Origin: CAZPCZ01 sp964585225
Lineage (GTDB): Bacteria > Patescibacteriota > Patescibacteriia > JACPHY01
Direction of reading: 5' to 3'
Assembly: GCA_964585225.1 (NCBI GenBank)
Contig: CAZPCZ010000047.1
Location: 1-10,505 of the forward strand
Length of the DNA: 10,505 nucleotides
This document shows, in pieces, positions 1 through 4,625 of this stretch. The first letter of the stretch is position 1; the number at the start of each line of letters is the position of its first letter. The position numbers and the translations under genes were made by a program. Below the pieces are notes generated by a model. That model made no database searches. It saw only the letters and a program-made list of their open reading frames with translations, and was not told the origin of the DNA.

Positions 1-1
1 G

Positions 2-76
2 CCGTGGATCGGCAAGGGTGCCACCGGTGTCGGCGTGCACCTCCTCGTCGAGCTCGCGAGGGCGTGGAGCCGGTGA
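2..76 (+). CDS. 3' end of an unidentified gene (partial)
   Basis: Only the last 24 codons and a TGA stop are inside the window. The frame is supported by third positions that are almost all G or C (22 of 24), as in the other genes here. The peptide contains GKGATGVGVHLLVELA, ending in RAWSR. I do not recognise the family. The gene ends just before the promoter of the Fic gene, so it is probably a separate transcription unit on the same strand. Confidence 0.6.
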   Translation, partial: PWIGKGATGVGVHLLVELARAWSR

Positions 77-79
77 CAG

Positions 80-108
80 TTGCCGGGTGTATCGGATAGT
101 GCTATAGT
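80..108 (+). promoter_or_regulatory. sigma-70-like promoter upstream of the Fic gene
   Basis: TTGCCG (80-85) and TATAGT (103-108) are separated by exactly 17 bp, close to the sigma-70 consensus. The expected transcription start near 114-116 leaves only about 10 nt before the ATG at 126, so the mRNA would be nearly leaderless; no Shine-Dalgarno sequence is visible there. Confidence 0.6.
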
Positions 109-125
109 GAAGCTACCCGATATAT

Positions 126-1064
126 ATGGCCGTACCGTACCTCCGTCCCCGTCTCGCTCAGCGCATTCGCGAGAAGAAGATGCAGCTCGATCACCGACGA
201 CCGCTCCCCCGCGCGGCGCTCGCGCACCTGCGCGAGGAACTTGCCGTCGAGTGGACGTACCATTCGAACGCCATCGAGGGGAACACACTCACGCTCCGGG
301 AGACACGCCTCGTCCTCGAGCACGGGATCACCGTGGCGGGAAAGTCGCTCCGCGAGCACCTCGAAGCACGCAACCACGCCGAGGCGATCACTGCACTCGA
401 GCGATTCGTTCATACTCGGCGTCCGATCGTGGAACGTGACATCCTCGATATCCACGCGATCGTCGTGAAGGGGATCGAGGAGGAGTTCGCGGGTCGGTAC
501 CGCACCGGCCAGGTGCGCATCACTGGCGCATCGCTCATCCCACCGAATGCGGCGGTCGTCCCGGAACGGATGGCCGCGTTCACGCGCTGGCTCCGGCGAA
601 ATCCCGACCGCCTCAATCCCGTGACGCTTGCGGCGTTCACCCATTACGAGTTCGTTGCGATCCACCCGTTCTTCGACGGGAACGGTCGCACCGCGCGGCT
701 CCTCATGAACCTCATCCTCATGCGGCACGGTTACCCGCCGGCAGTTGTCCCGGTGACGGACCGGAAGCGGTACTACGCCGCGCTCGAGGCGGCGAACCGT
801 GGGGACCGCCGGCCGTTCGTGAACCTCATGGCGCAGTACGTCGAACGCATGCTCACTCGGTACCTCGATGCGGTTGGGTCGGCACCCGACGATGGCGATC
901 TCCTCTCCCTCGCGCGTCTCGCCCCGAAGACGCCGTACACCGCCGGCTACCTCTCGCTCCTCGCTCGTCGCGGGGAGCTCGCGGCGGAGAAGCGCGGGAA
1001 GACGTGGTACGCTTCACCTCAGGCCGTTGAGGAATACCGACGTCGTCGGCTCTGTGTACCATGA
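126..1064 (+). CDS. Fic family protein (AMP-transferase type) with C-terminal helix-turn-helix
   Basis: This 312-residue protein carries the complete Fic active-site motif HPFFDGNGRTAR (residues 180-191), with catalytic His180, the acidic Asp184 and Arg188/Arg191 for nucleotide phosphate binding. Fic enzymes usually transfer AMP from ATP to hydroxyl side chains of target proteins. The N-terminus has SNAIEGN (residues 47-53), the inhibitory (S/T)xxxE(G/N) motif on an N-terminal helix, so the enzyme is probably autoinhibited (class II). Residues about 258-308 look like a winged helix-turn-helix (TPYTAGYLSLLARRGELAAEKRGKTWYASPQAVEEY read in pieces), seen in many Fic proteins of CPR genomes. A start at Met19 (position 180) is also possible, but the ATG at 126 fits the promoter and keeps the usual N-terminal helix. 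RuvA begins 4 bp after its stop. The target is unknown; no antitoxin partner is visible. Confidence 0.93.
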   Translation: MAVPYLRPRLAQRIREKKMQLDHRRPLPRAALAHLREELAVEWTYHSNAIEGNTLTLRETRLVLEHGITVAGKSLREHLEARNHAEAITALERFVHTRRPIVERDILDIHAIVVKGIEEEFAGRYRTGQVRITGASLIPPNAAVVPERMAAFTRWLRRNPDRLNPVTLAAFTHYEFVAIHPFFDGNGRTARLLMNLILMRHGYPPAVVPVTDRKRYYAALEAANRGDRRPFVNLMAQYVERMLTRYLDAVGSAPDDGDLLSLARLAPKTPYTAGYLSLLARRGELAAEKRGKTWYASPQAVEEYRRRRLCVP

Positions 1065-1068
1065 TCCC

Positions 1069-1641
1069 ATGCTTGCATTCCTCCGTGGCATCATCCGTTC
1101 CATCCTTTCAGATTCCGTCGTGGTAGAACTCCATGATGTTGGGTACCGCGTGTTTCTCCCACCACCGCTTCGGGAGCGGTTGCGCGTGGGCGAGCGCGTC
1201 GAGCTCTACACGCACGAGGTTGTGCGCGAGGATCGGCGTGAGCTGTTTGGCATGGGATCAGCGGACGAGCTCAACCTCTTCCACGACCTCCTCACCGTCT
1301 CCGGCGTGGGACCAAAGATTGCGCTCGGGACCCTCGGGCTCGGGAGCCCATCGGAAATCCGGCAGGCGATCGCGCGCGAGGATGCGGTGTACCTCTCGAA
1401 GGTCGTTGGCATCGGTCGGAAGACCGCAGAGCGTGTTGTCGTGGAGCTCAAGGGGAAGATGGCCGCCTACGCTGAAGCTTCGGCGGCCAAGCAGGGGGGT
1501 GAGGGTGATGTGATGGACGCGCTCGTCCAGCTCGGCTACAAGATCGCCGAGGTCCGCGACGTCATCCGCAAGCTCCCCATCTCTGCCACGACGACCGAAG
1601 AAAAGCTGAAGGTGGCGCTTCAGGCATTGGGGAAGCGGTAG
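1069..1641 (+). CDS. ruvA: Holliday junction branch migration protein RuvA
   Basis: The 190-residue product has normal RuvA length. It starts with the OB-fold domain (MLAFLRGIIRSILSD through about residue 62), followed by two helix-hairpin-helix motifs, SGVGPKIALGTLG (about 81-93) and VGIGRKTAERVVVELKGK (about 113-130), and a C-terminal three-helix domain (about 144-190) that in the family contacts RuvB. RuvA binds four-way DNA junctions as a tetramer and loads the RuvB motor for branch migration in recombination and repair. The ATG at 1069 gives the canonical N-terminus; earlier in-frame codons would run into the Fic gene. No ribosome-binding site is obvious, which with the 4-bp gap to Fic suggests translational coupling. 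ruvB and ruvC are not in the window. The link to Fic is positional only. Confidence 0.96.
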   Translation: MLAFLRGIIRSILSDSVVVELHDVGYRVFLPPPLRERLRVGERVELYTHEVVREDRRELFGMGSADELNLFHDLLTVSGVGPKIALGTLGLGSPSEIRQAIAREDAVYLSKVVGIGRKTAERVVVELKGKMAAYAEASAAKQGGEGDVMDALVQLGYKIAEVRDVIRKLPISATTTEEKLKVALQALGKR

Positions 1642-1646
1642 AACGC

Positions 1647-2531
1647 ATGGAGGACTTGCTGCAATCCGACGGTTGGGAGCTGTTCCAGCGCGCGCTCGGT
1701 CGGAAGACCGAGCGCATTGGTGGCGTCCTCGCCATTGAGATGCCGTTGCCGTTTGGGTTGCGGTATTGGTATGCGCCGCGTTGGAGTGGAGAGTTGAGAG
1801 TGGAGAGTGGAGAATTATTGGAGTCGGTATTCTTGCGCGCCGAATTTCCGTCACCACTATCAACTATCAACTATCAACTATCAACTCCGCGCGTCATGCG
1901 ACGCGCGGCGGAGCCCGAGTGGACGTGGCGGACGTCGCTCGAGGGATCGGACGACGAGCGCCTTGCGGCAATGCACGAGAAGCATCGGTACAACGTACGG
2001 CTCGCACAGCGTCGCGGAGTCGCTGTGCGAGCCGTACGTACTGAAGAACGCTGTGCTCCTGACGCGTTCTGGCGCCTCCTCCAGGAGACTGCGAAGCGAC
2101 AGGGGATCGCAACGCACCCACGTAGCTACTACGAAACGATGGTGCAAGCGCTGCCGAACGTACGTCTGTACATTGCGGAGCGCGAGGGCGTCCCCTTGGC
2201 CGCTGCCATTGTCGCGTACTACGGCGACACGGCAACGTACCTCCACGGCGGATCGTCGTACGAACACCGTGCGCTCATGACACCGCATCTCCTCCATTGG
2301 CAGGCGATGCGGGATGCGAAGGCGGCCGGGATGCGATGGTACGACTTCGGCGGAATCGAGCCGCCGAAGTCAGCTCCAAGCTCCGAGCTGCAAGCTACAA
2401 GCTGGGCGGGGATGACCCGCTTTAAGCAGGGCTTCGGCGGCGAGGTGGTGCATGATCCGCCGACCATGGATTTGGTTTTCCGTCCGAATTGGTATAGGCT
2501 GCTCTCGTGGATGGCGAAGGTGCGCCCGTAG
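1647..2531 (+). CDS. FemAB-type peptidoglycan bridge-forming aminoacyltransferase
   Basis: The 294-residue product matches the FemAB/FemX family, which uses aminoacyl-tRNA to add amino acids to the stem peptide of lipid II or peptidoglycan; two GNAT-like domains are expected. Visible family blocks are GWELFQRALGRK (9-20), LPFGLRYWYAPR (34-45), KHRYNVRLAQRRGV (112-125), ATYLHGGSS (196-204), LLHWQAMRDAKAAGM (215-229), WYDFGGIEP (231-239) and GMTRFKQGFGG (255-265). The protein is acceptor-uncharacterised, so the amino acid added cannot be told. It starts 5 bp after ruvA. Unusually, three short tandem-repeat arrays (1789-1816, 1856-1883, 2372-2399) add residues about 48-57, 70-79 and 242-251, all in variable regions between conserved blocks, and a perfect 19-bp inverted repeat covers the conserved residues 116-131. 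The frame is intact, so the gene is probably functional. Confidence 0.88.
   Translation: MEDLLQSDGWELFQRALGRKTERIGGVLAIEMPLPFGLRYWYAPRWSGELRVESGELLESVFLRAEFPSPLSTINYQLSTPRVMRRAAEPEWTWRTSLEGSDDERLAAMHEKHRYNVRLAQRRGVAVRAVRTEERCAPDAFWRLLQETAKRQGIATHPRSYYETMVQALPNVRLYIAEREGVPLAAAIVAYYGDTATYLHGGSSYEHRALMTPHLLHWQAMRDAKAAGMRWYDFGGIEPPKSAPSSELQATSWAGMTRFKQGFGGEVVHDPPTMDLVFRPNWYRLLSWMAKVRP
1782..1820 (+). repeat. degenerate heptamer array 1 in the FemAB-like gene
   Basis: Four head-to-tail 7-mers, GAGAGTT, GAGAGTG, GAGAGTG and GAGAATT, occupy 1789-1816, preceded by a poorer copy (TGGAGTG, 1782-1788). They encode part of SGELRVESGELL, a stretch with no counterpart in the usual family pattern. Low GC and a strong purine bias separate it from the surrounding gene. 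Confidence 0.85.
1856..1883 (+). repeat. perfect heptamer array 2 in the FemAB-like gene
   Basis: ACTATCA is repeated four times without a mismatch (28 nt), followed by a partial ACT. It encodes part of LSTINYQLST. Its reverse complement (TGATAGT units) resembles array 1 (GAGAGTT/G units), so the two form an imperfect inverted pair around the short conserved strand ESVFLRAEF. Confidence 0.93.
1993..2039. repeat. perfect 19-bp inverted repeat inside the FemAB-like gene
   Basis: The arm ACGTACGGCTCGCACAGCG (1993-2011) is exactly complementary to 2021-2039, with a 9-nt loop between. It covers codons for residues 116-131, which include the conserved YNVRLAQR block, so the left arm is ancestral coding sequence and the right arm is its inverted copy or an inserted half. 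Confidence 0.92.
2372..2403 (+). repeat. degenerate heptamer array 3 in the FemAB-like gene
   Basis: AGCTCCA, AGCTCCG, AGCTGCA and AGCTACA follow each other (2372-2399), ending in a partial AGCT. They encode part of SAPSSELQATSW, placed between the conserved GIEPP and WAGMTRFK blocks. Confidence 0.88.
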
Positions 2532-2533
2532 TT

Positions 2534-2563
2534 TCCGCCAAAGGCGGATCCGCCGTAGGCGGA
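2534..2563. repeat. two tandem 15-bp palindromes between the FemAB-like gene and tRNA-Arg
   Basis: TCCGCC-aaa-GGCGGA (2534-2548) is followed directly by TCCGCC-gta-GGCGGA (2549-2563). Each half folds into a 6-bp hairpin, or the whole can fold as one longer hairpin. It begins 3 nt after the FemAB stop and could act as a transcript end or stability element, but no T-tract follows. Confidence 0.8.
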
Positions 2564-2587
2564 CAACGGACCCCGCACCTTCCGTTT

Positions 2588-2659
2588 GCTCCCATAGCTC
2601 AATGGATAGAGTATCGGCCTCCGAAGCCGGTGATGACCGTTCGAATCGGTCTGGGAGCA
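2588..2659 (+). tRNA. tRNA-Arg (anticodon CCG)
   Basis: A complete cloverleaf can be drawn: acceptor GCTCCCA/TGGGAGC (2588-2594 with 2652-2658), D stem GCTC/GAGT, anticodon stem TCGGC/GCCGG (one T-G pair), loop CTCCGAA with anticodon CCG at 2621-2623, and T stem GACCG/CGGTC with loop TTCGAAT. The discriminator is A2659 and CCA is not encoded (AGA follows), so the tail must be added by a nucleotidyltransferase. It reads the CGG codon. Confidence 0.97.
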
Positions 2660-2685
2660 GAGGGAAGGTGCAGGGCGAAGAACAG

Positions 2686-2708
2686 AAAAAGACTTCAGGT
2701 GTCTTTTT
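2686..2708 (+). terminator. A/T-flanked hairpin, probable terminator of tRNA-Arg
   Basis: AAAAAGAC (2686-2693) pairs with GTCTTTTT (2701-2708) around a 7-nt loop, giving an 8-bp stem ending in a T5 run. The GC content of the stem is low for an intrinsic terminator, so it may be leaky and allow read-through into the NUDIX gene, which starts 13 nt later. Confidence 0.5.
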
Positions 2709-2721
2709 CGACCATGCGGAT

Positions 2722-3231
2722 ATGTCGACGTGCACACTCGTCTACCTCGTCCGCGACGGACAGGTCTGCCTTGGGTTCAAGAAGCGCGGGTTTGGCGCGG
2801 GGTGGTGGAATGGGTTCGGCGGCAAAGTTCGCGCGGGGGAGGATGTTCGTGCGGCGGCAGTACGAGAGCTCCAGGAGGAGTGCGGGGTCCGCGCAGCTCT
2901 CGAGGCGCTCGCGGATGCGGGAGCACTTCGGTTCACGTTCCTCGCGGAAGCGGGGAAAACGATTCACGTACGAATCTTTCGCGTCGCCCAGTTCGATGGT
3001 GAGCCCATCGAAACTGAGGAGATGCGTCCGCAGTGGTTCACGCCGGACACGCTCCCGTACGACGAGATGTGGTCGGACGACCGCGTCTGGATGCCGCGGT
3101 TCTTGAACGGCGAGCGCGTGCGCGGCTGGTTCCAGTTCGACGCGAACAACCAGCACGTCGCGTACGAGCTTGAGGATACGAAAGAAGTTGTTCGGGCCGC
3201 TAGCTCAACTGGCAGAGCACCCGGCTCTTAA
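2722..3231 (+). CDS. MTH1-like NUDIX hydrolase (8-oxo-dGTP diphosphatase type)
   Basis: Starting at the ATG at 2722, the product is 169 residues. It has a full NUDIX box, G34x5E40x7R48ELQEE53xG55V, preceded by WWNGFGGK (28-35), which matches the WNGFGGKV of MTH1. The later parts WFTPDTLPYDEMWSDDRVW (105-123) and RGWFQFD (134-140) also follow the MTH1 pattern. Such enzymes hydrolyse oxidised purine triphosphates to monophosphates and pyrophosphate using metal held by the Glu residues. The MTH1-type fold would end near residue 156; the remaining tail (ending RAASSTGRAPGS) is translated from the 5' half of tRNA-Lys, because the first in-frame stop is TAA at 3229-3231 in its anticodon loop. The open frame extends upstream to 2452 but that part overlaps the FemAB-like gene and tRNA-Arg, so it is not coding here. 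No Shine-Dalgarno sequence is visible. Confidence 0.93.
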   Translation: MSTCTLVYLVRDGQVCLGFKKRGFGAGWWNGFGGKVRAGEDVRAAAVRELQEECGVRAALEALADAGALRFTFLAEAGKTIHVRIFRVAQFDGEPIETEEMRPQWFTPDTLPYDEMWSDDRVWMPRFLNGERVRGWFQFDANNQHVAYELEDTKEVVRAASSTGRAPGS

Positions 3232-3269
3232 CCGGTAGGTTCCGGGTTCAATCCCCGGGCGGCCCACCA
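3194..3269 (+). tRNA. tRNA-Lys (anticodon CTT), CCA encoded
   Basis: Acceptor GGGCCGC (3194-3200) pairs with GCGGCCC (3259-3265). D stem GCTC/GAGC, anticodon loop CTCTTAA with anticodon CTT at 3227-3229, T stem CCGGG/CCCGG with loop TTCAATC. Discriminator A3266 is followed by an encoded CCA (3267-3269). Pair 27-43 is a C-T mismatch. The 3' end overlaps the first bases of the following hairpin, and the 5' half overlaps the NUDIX coding frame. Confidence 0.97.
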
Positions 3270-3302
3270 CAACACCCCGACCTTGAAGGTCGGGGTGTTG
3301 TG
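3268..3302. terminator. strong 15-bp hairpin between converging tRNA-Lys and HU gene
   Basis: CACAACACCCCGACC (3268-3282) pairs perfectly with GGTCGGGGTGTTGTG (3288-3302) around TTGAA. It lies between a plus-strand tRNA and the minus-strand HU gene, whose stop is 15 nt away, so a bidirectional terminator is the likely role. There is no T-run on either strand, and the stem includes the last two bases of the tRNA CCA. Confidence 0.65.
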
Positions 3303-3316
3303 TGTGCGTGCTCGCG

Positions 3317-3595
3317 TCATGACCGCAACGCATCCTTCAACGTCTTCCCGGCGCGGAACTTCGGGACGCGGACGGAGGGGATCTGGATTTTCTGCGTGGG
3401 GTTGCGTGGGTTCACGCCCATGCGCCCCTTGCGCTCTCGGGACTCGAACGTCCCGAATCCGGTGATCGTCACCTCGCCGCTCGATTTCAGCACCGAGGTG
3501 ATCGTGTCGAACACGAAGTTCACCGCGTCCTCCGCCTGCTTCTTCGAGAGTGCGAACTTCGCAGCGAGCTGGTCGACGAGTTCGGCTTTATTCAT
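3317..3595 (-). CDS. hup: DNA-binding protein HU
   Basis: The 92-residue product has the length and sequence of HU-family proteins: MNKAELVDQLAAKF at the N-terminus, then the body GEVTITGFGTFESRERKGR and the DNA-binding arm GVNPRNPTQKIQIPSVRVPKF, with the RNP of the arm tip (NPRNPTQ) present, ending FRAGKTLKDALRS. HU dimers bend and compact DNA without strong sequence preference. The ATG at 3595 gives the canonical MNK start; a GTG five codons upstream would add VWRQP and is less likely. The gene stands alone behind a repeat-rich spacer (3596-3696), which must hold its promoter if it is not co-transcribed with the phosphoesterase gene upstream. Confidence 0.96.
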   Translation of the reverse strand: MNKAELVDQLAAKFALSKKQAEDAVNFVFDTITSVLKSSGEVTITGFGTFESRERKGRMGVNPRNPTQKIQIPSVRVPKFRAGKTLKDALRS

Positions 3596-3607
3596 AGGCT
3601 GACGCCA

Positions 3608-3688
3608 CACGAATCTACGAATGGTCGCGAATCTACAAATACGCGGATTCGCATATTCGCTCGATTCGTGAGGATTCGCGTATTCGTG
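3608..3688. repeat. repeat-rich spacer of GAATC/ATTCG words upstream of HU
   Basis: The 101-bp spacer between the phosphoesterase stop and the HU start is built from recurring CGAATC, CGAATA and CGATTCG words. Nested complementary arms are visible: CACGAAT (3608-3614) with ATTCGTG (3682-3688), and CGCGAATC (3626-3633) with GATTCGCG (3673-3680). The spacer is more AT-rich than the genes beside it. No clear -35/-10 pair stands out for HU. Confidence 0.7.
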
Positions 3689-3696
3689 TATGTAGG

Positions 3697-4491
3697 TTAC
3701 GAAATGGTTACTTCACGATAGATGCGTTCGATGTGGGTGGCGCGGCCGGTCTCGGCATCAACGTCGGCGACGATCGCGTGGATCCATGCGACGCCGGTTT
3801 CTGGCCAGGTGAAGCGTTTCCCGATGCCGGTGACGTGCTGCGGGATGGCGGTCGCTGGGTCTACGCCGAGGACGGTGTCTCGCCCGCCGGTCATCCCGAC
3901 ATCCGTGACGAACGCGGTTCCCTTCGGGAGGATGCGCTGGTCGGCGGTGGGGATGTGCGTGTGCGTGCCGTAGACGATAGACGCGCGGCCGTCCCCGTAC
4001 CATCCGAATGCGTTCCGCTCGGACGTGATCTCCCCATGGTAGTCCACGATGACCACCGACGCGTTCGTGCCATGCGCGGAGAGGATTTCATCGAACGTCC
4101 GGAAGGGGTTGTCCACGAGGTCCTTCATCATCACCCTTCCCAGCAAGTTTACCACCAGGACGTTTTTGCCGTCAACGGAAAGAGTTTTCCACCCGACCCC
4201 GGGCGCGCCCGGTGGGTAGTTCGCAGGGCGAAGGACCAAGGAATCCGGCCGCCGGAGCAGTTCGACGCCTTCCGGCTTGTCCCACACGTGATTTCCACCC
4301 GTGAGGAGCGTGACGCCAGCGTCGATGACCTCCTGGAACGTGCGTTCGGTCATGCCGAGCCCATGCGCGAGGTTCTCCGCGTTCGCGAGCACGATGTCGG
4401 GCCGCAGCTCGCACCGAAGCTCCGGGAGCGCTGCCTGGAGTGCCCGGCGGCCCATCCTGCCGACGACATCACCGAAAATGAGGAAGCGCAC
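3697..4491 (-). CDS. TIGR00282 / YmdB-like metallophosphoesterase
   Basis: The 264-residue product (from the GTG at 4491) has every metal-site block of the YmdB family: FGDVVG (6-11) with Asp8, LANAEN (35-40) with Glu39/Asn40, GGNH (65-68), VDYHGEITSE (149-158) with His152/Glu154, and GTHTHIPTAD (175-184) with His177/His179. Members are binuclear metallophosphoesterases; Bacillus YmdB acts on 2',3'-cyclic AMP and influences biofilm and sporulation. RNase Y lies 134 bp upstream on the same strand, as rny-ymdB do in Firmicutes, supporting a role in RNA or cyclic-nucleotide metabolism. A TTG at 4506 would add five residues; the GTG was chosen because the family begins directly with the beta strand (VRFLIFGD). 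The frame's upstream edge abuts an AT-rich inverted repeat. Confidence 0.93.
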   Translation of the reverse strand: MRFLIFGDVVGRMGRRALQAALPELRCELRPDIVLANAENLAHGLGMTERTFQEVIDAGVTLLTGGNHVWDKPEGVELLRRPDSLVLRPANYPPGAPGVGWKTLSVDGKNVLVVNLLGRVMMKDLVDNPFRTFDEILSAHGTNASVVIVDYHGEITSERNAFGWYGDGRASIVYGTHTHIPTADQRILPKGTAFVTDVGMTGGRDTVLGVDPATAIPQHVTGIGKRFTWPETGVAWIHAIVADVDAETGRATHIERIYREVTIS

Positions 4492-4509
4492 AGTGAAAAT
4501 GACCAATGA

Positions 4510-4624
4510 CGAATTTCTAATTTCTAATCAATGACTAAATCCCAAACCCCCAATGCCCGCGTCGTTCGACATTCGATCCATTGGGATTTGATTAGAAATT
4601 AGTCAGTAGAAATTAGGAATTTCG
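4510..4624. repeat. AT-rich imperfect inverted repeat between RNase Y and phosphoesterase genes
   Basis: The left arm (4510-4545) contains two ATTTCTA heptamers (4513-4526), then TCAATGACTAAATCCCAA. The right arm (4581-4624), reverse-complemented, also reads CGAAATTCCTAATTTCT, then CTAATTTCTAATCAAATCCCAA. The arms match over most of their length with a few indels and are separated by about 35 nt. The composition is far more AT-rich than the flanking genes. It may act as a transcript boundary or be a foldback element. Confidence 0.8.
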
Positions 4625-4625
4625 G

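Noticed and set aside
868..1068. Upstream extension of the RuvA frame
   Set aside because: It overlaps the Fic gene; RuvA proteins begin at the MLAFLRG segment.
1782..1886. CRISPR or clustered direct repeats with spacers
   Set aside because: Units are 7 bp, directly adjacent and without spacers; no cas genes are present.
1647..2531. FemAB-like gene as a pseudogene broken by repeats
   Set aside because: The frame is continuous and all conserved blocks are in one frame from start to stop.
2452..2721. Upstream extension of the NUDIX frame by 90 codons
   Set aside because: It overlaps the FemAB-like gene and all of tRNA-Arg; the family N-terminus matches the ATG at 2722.
3733..4509. 258-codon plus-strand frame opposite the phosphoesterase gene
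   Set aside because: Antisense shadow; the minus strand carries the full set of YmdB metal-binding motifs.
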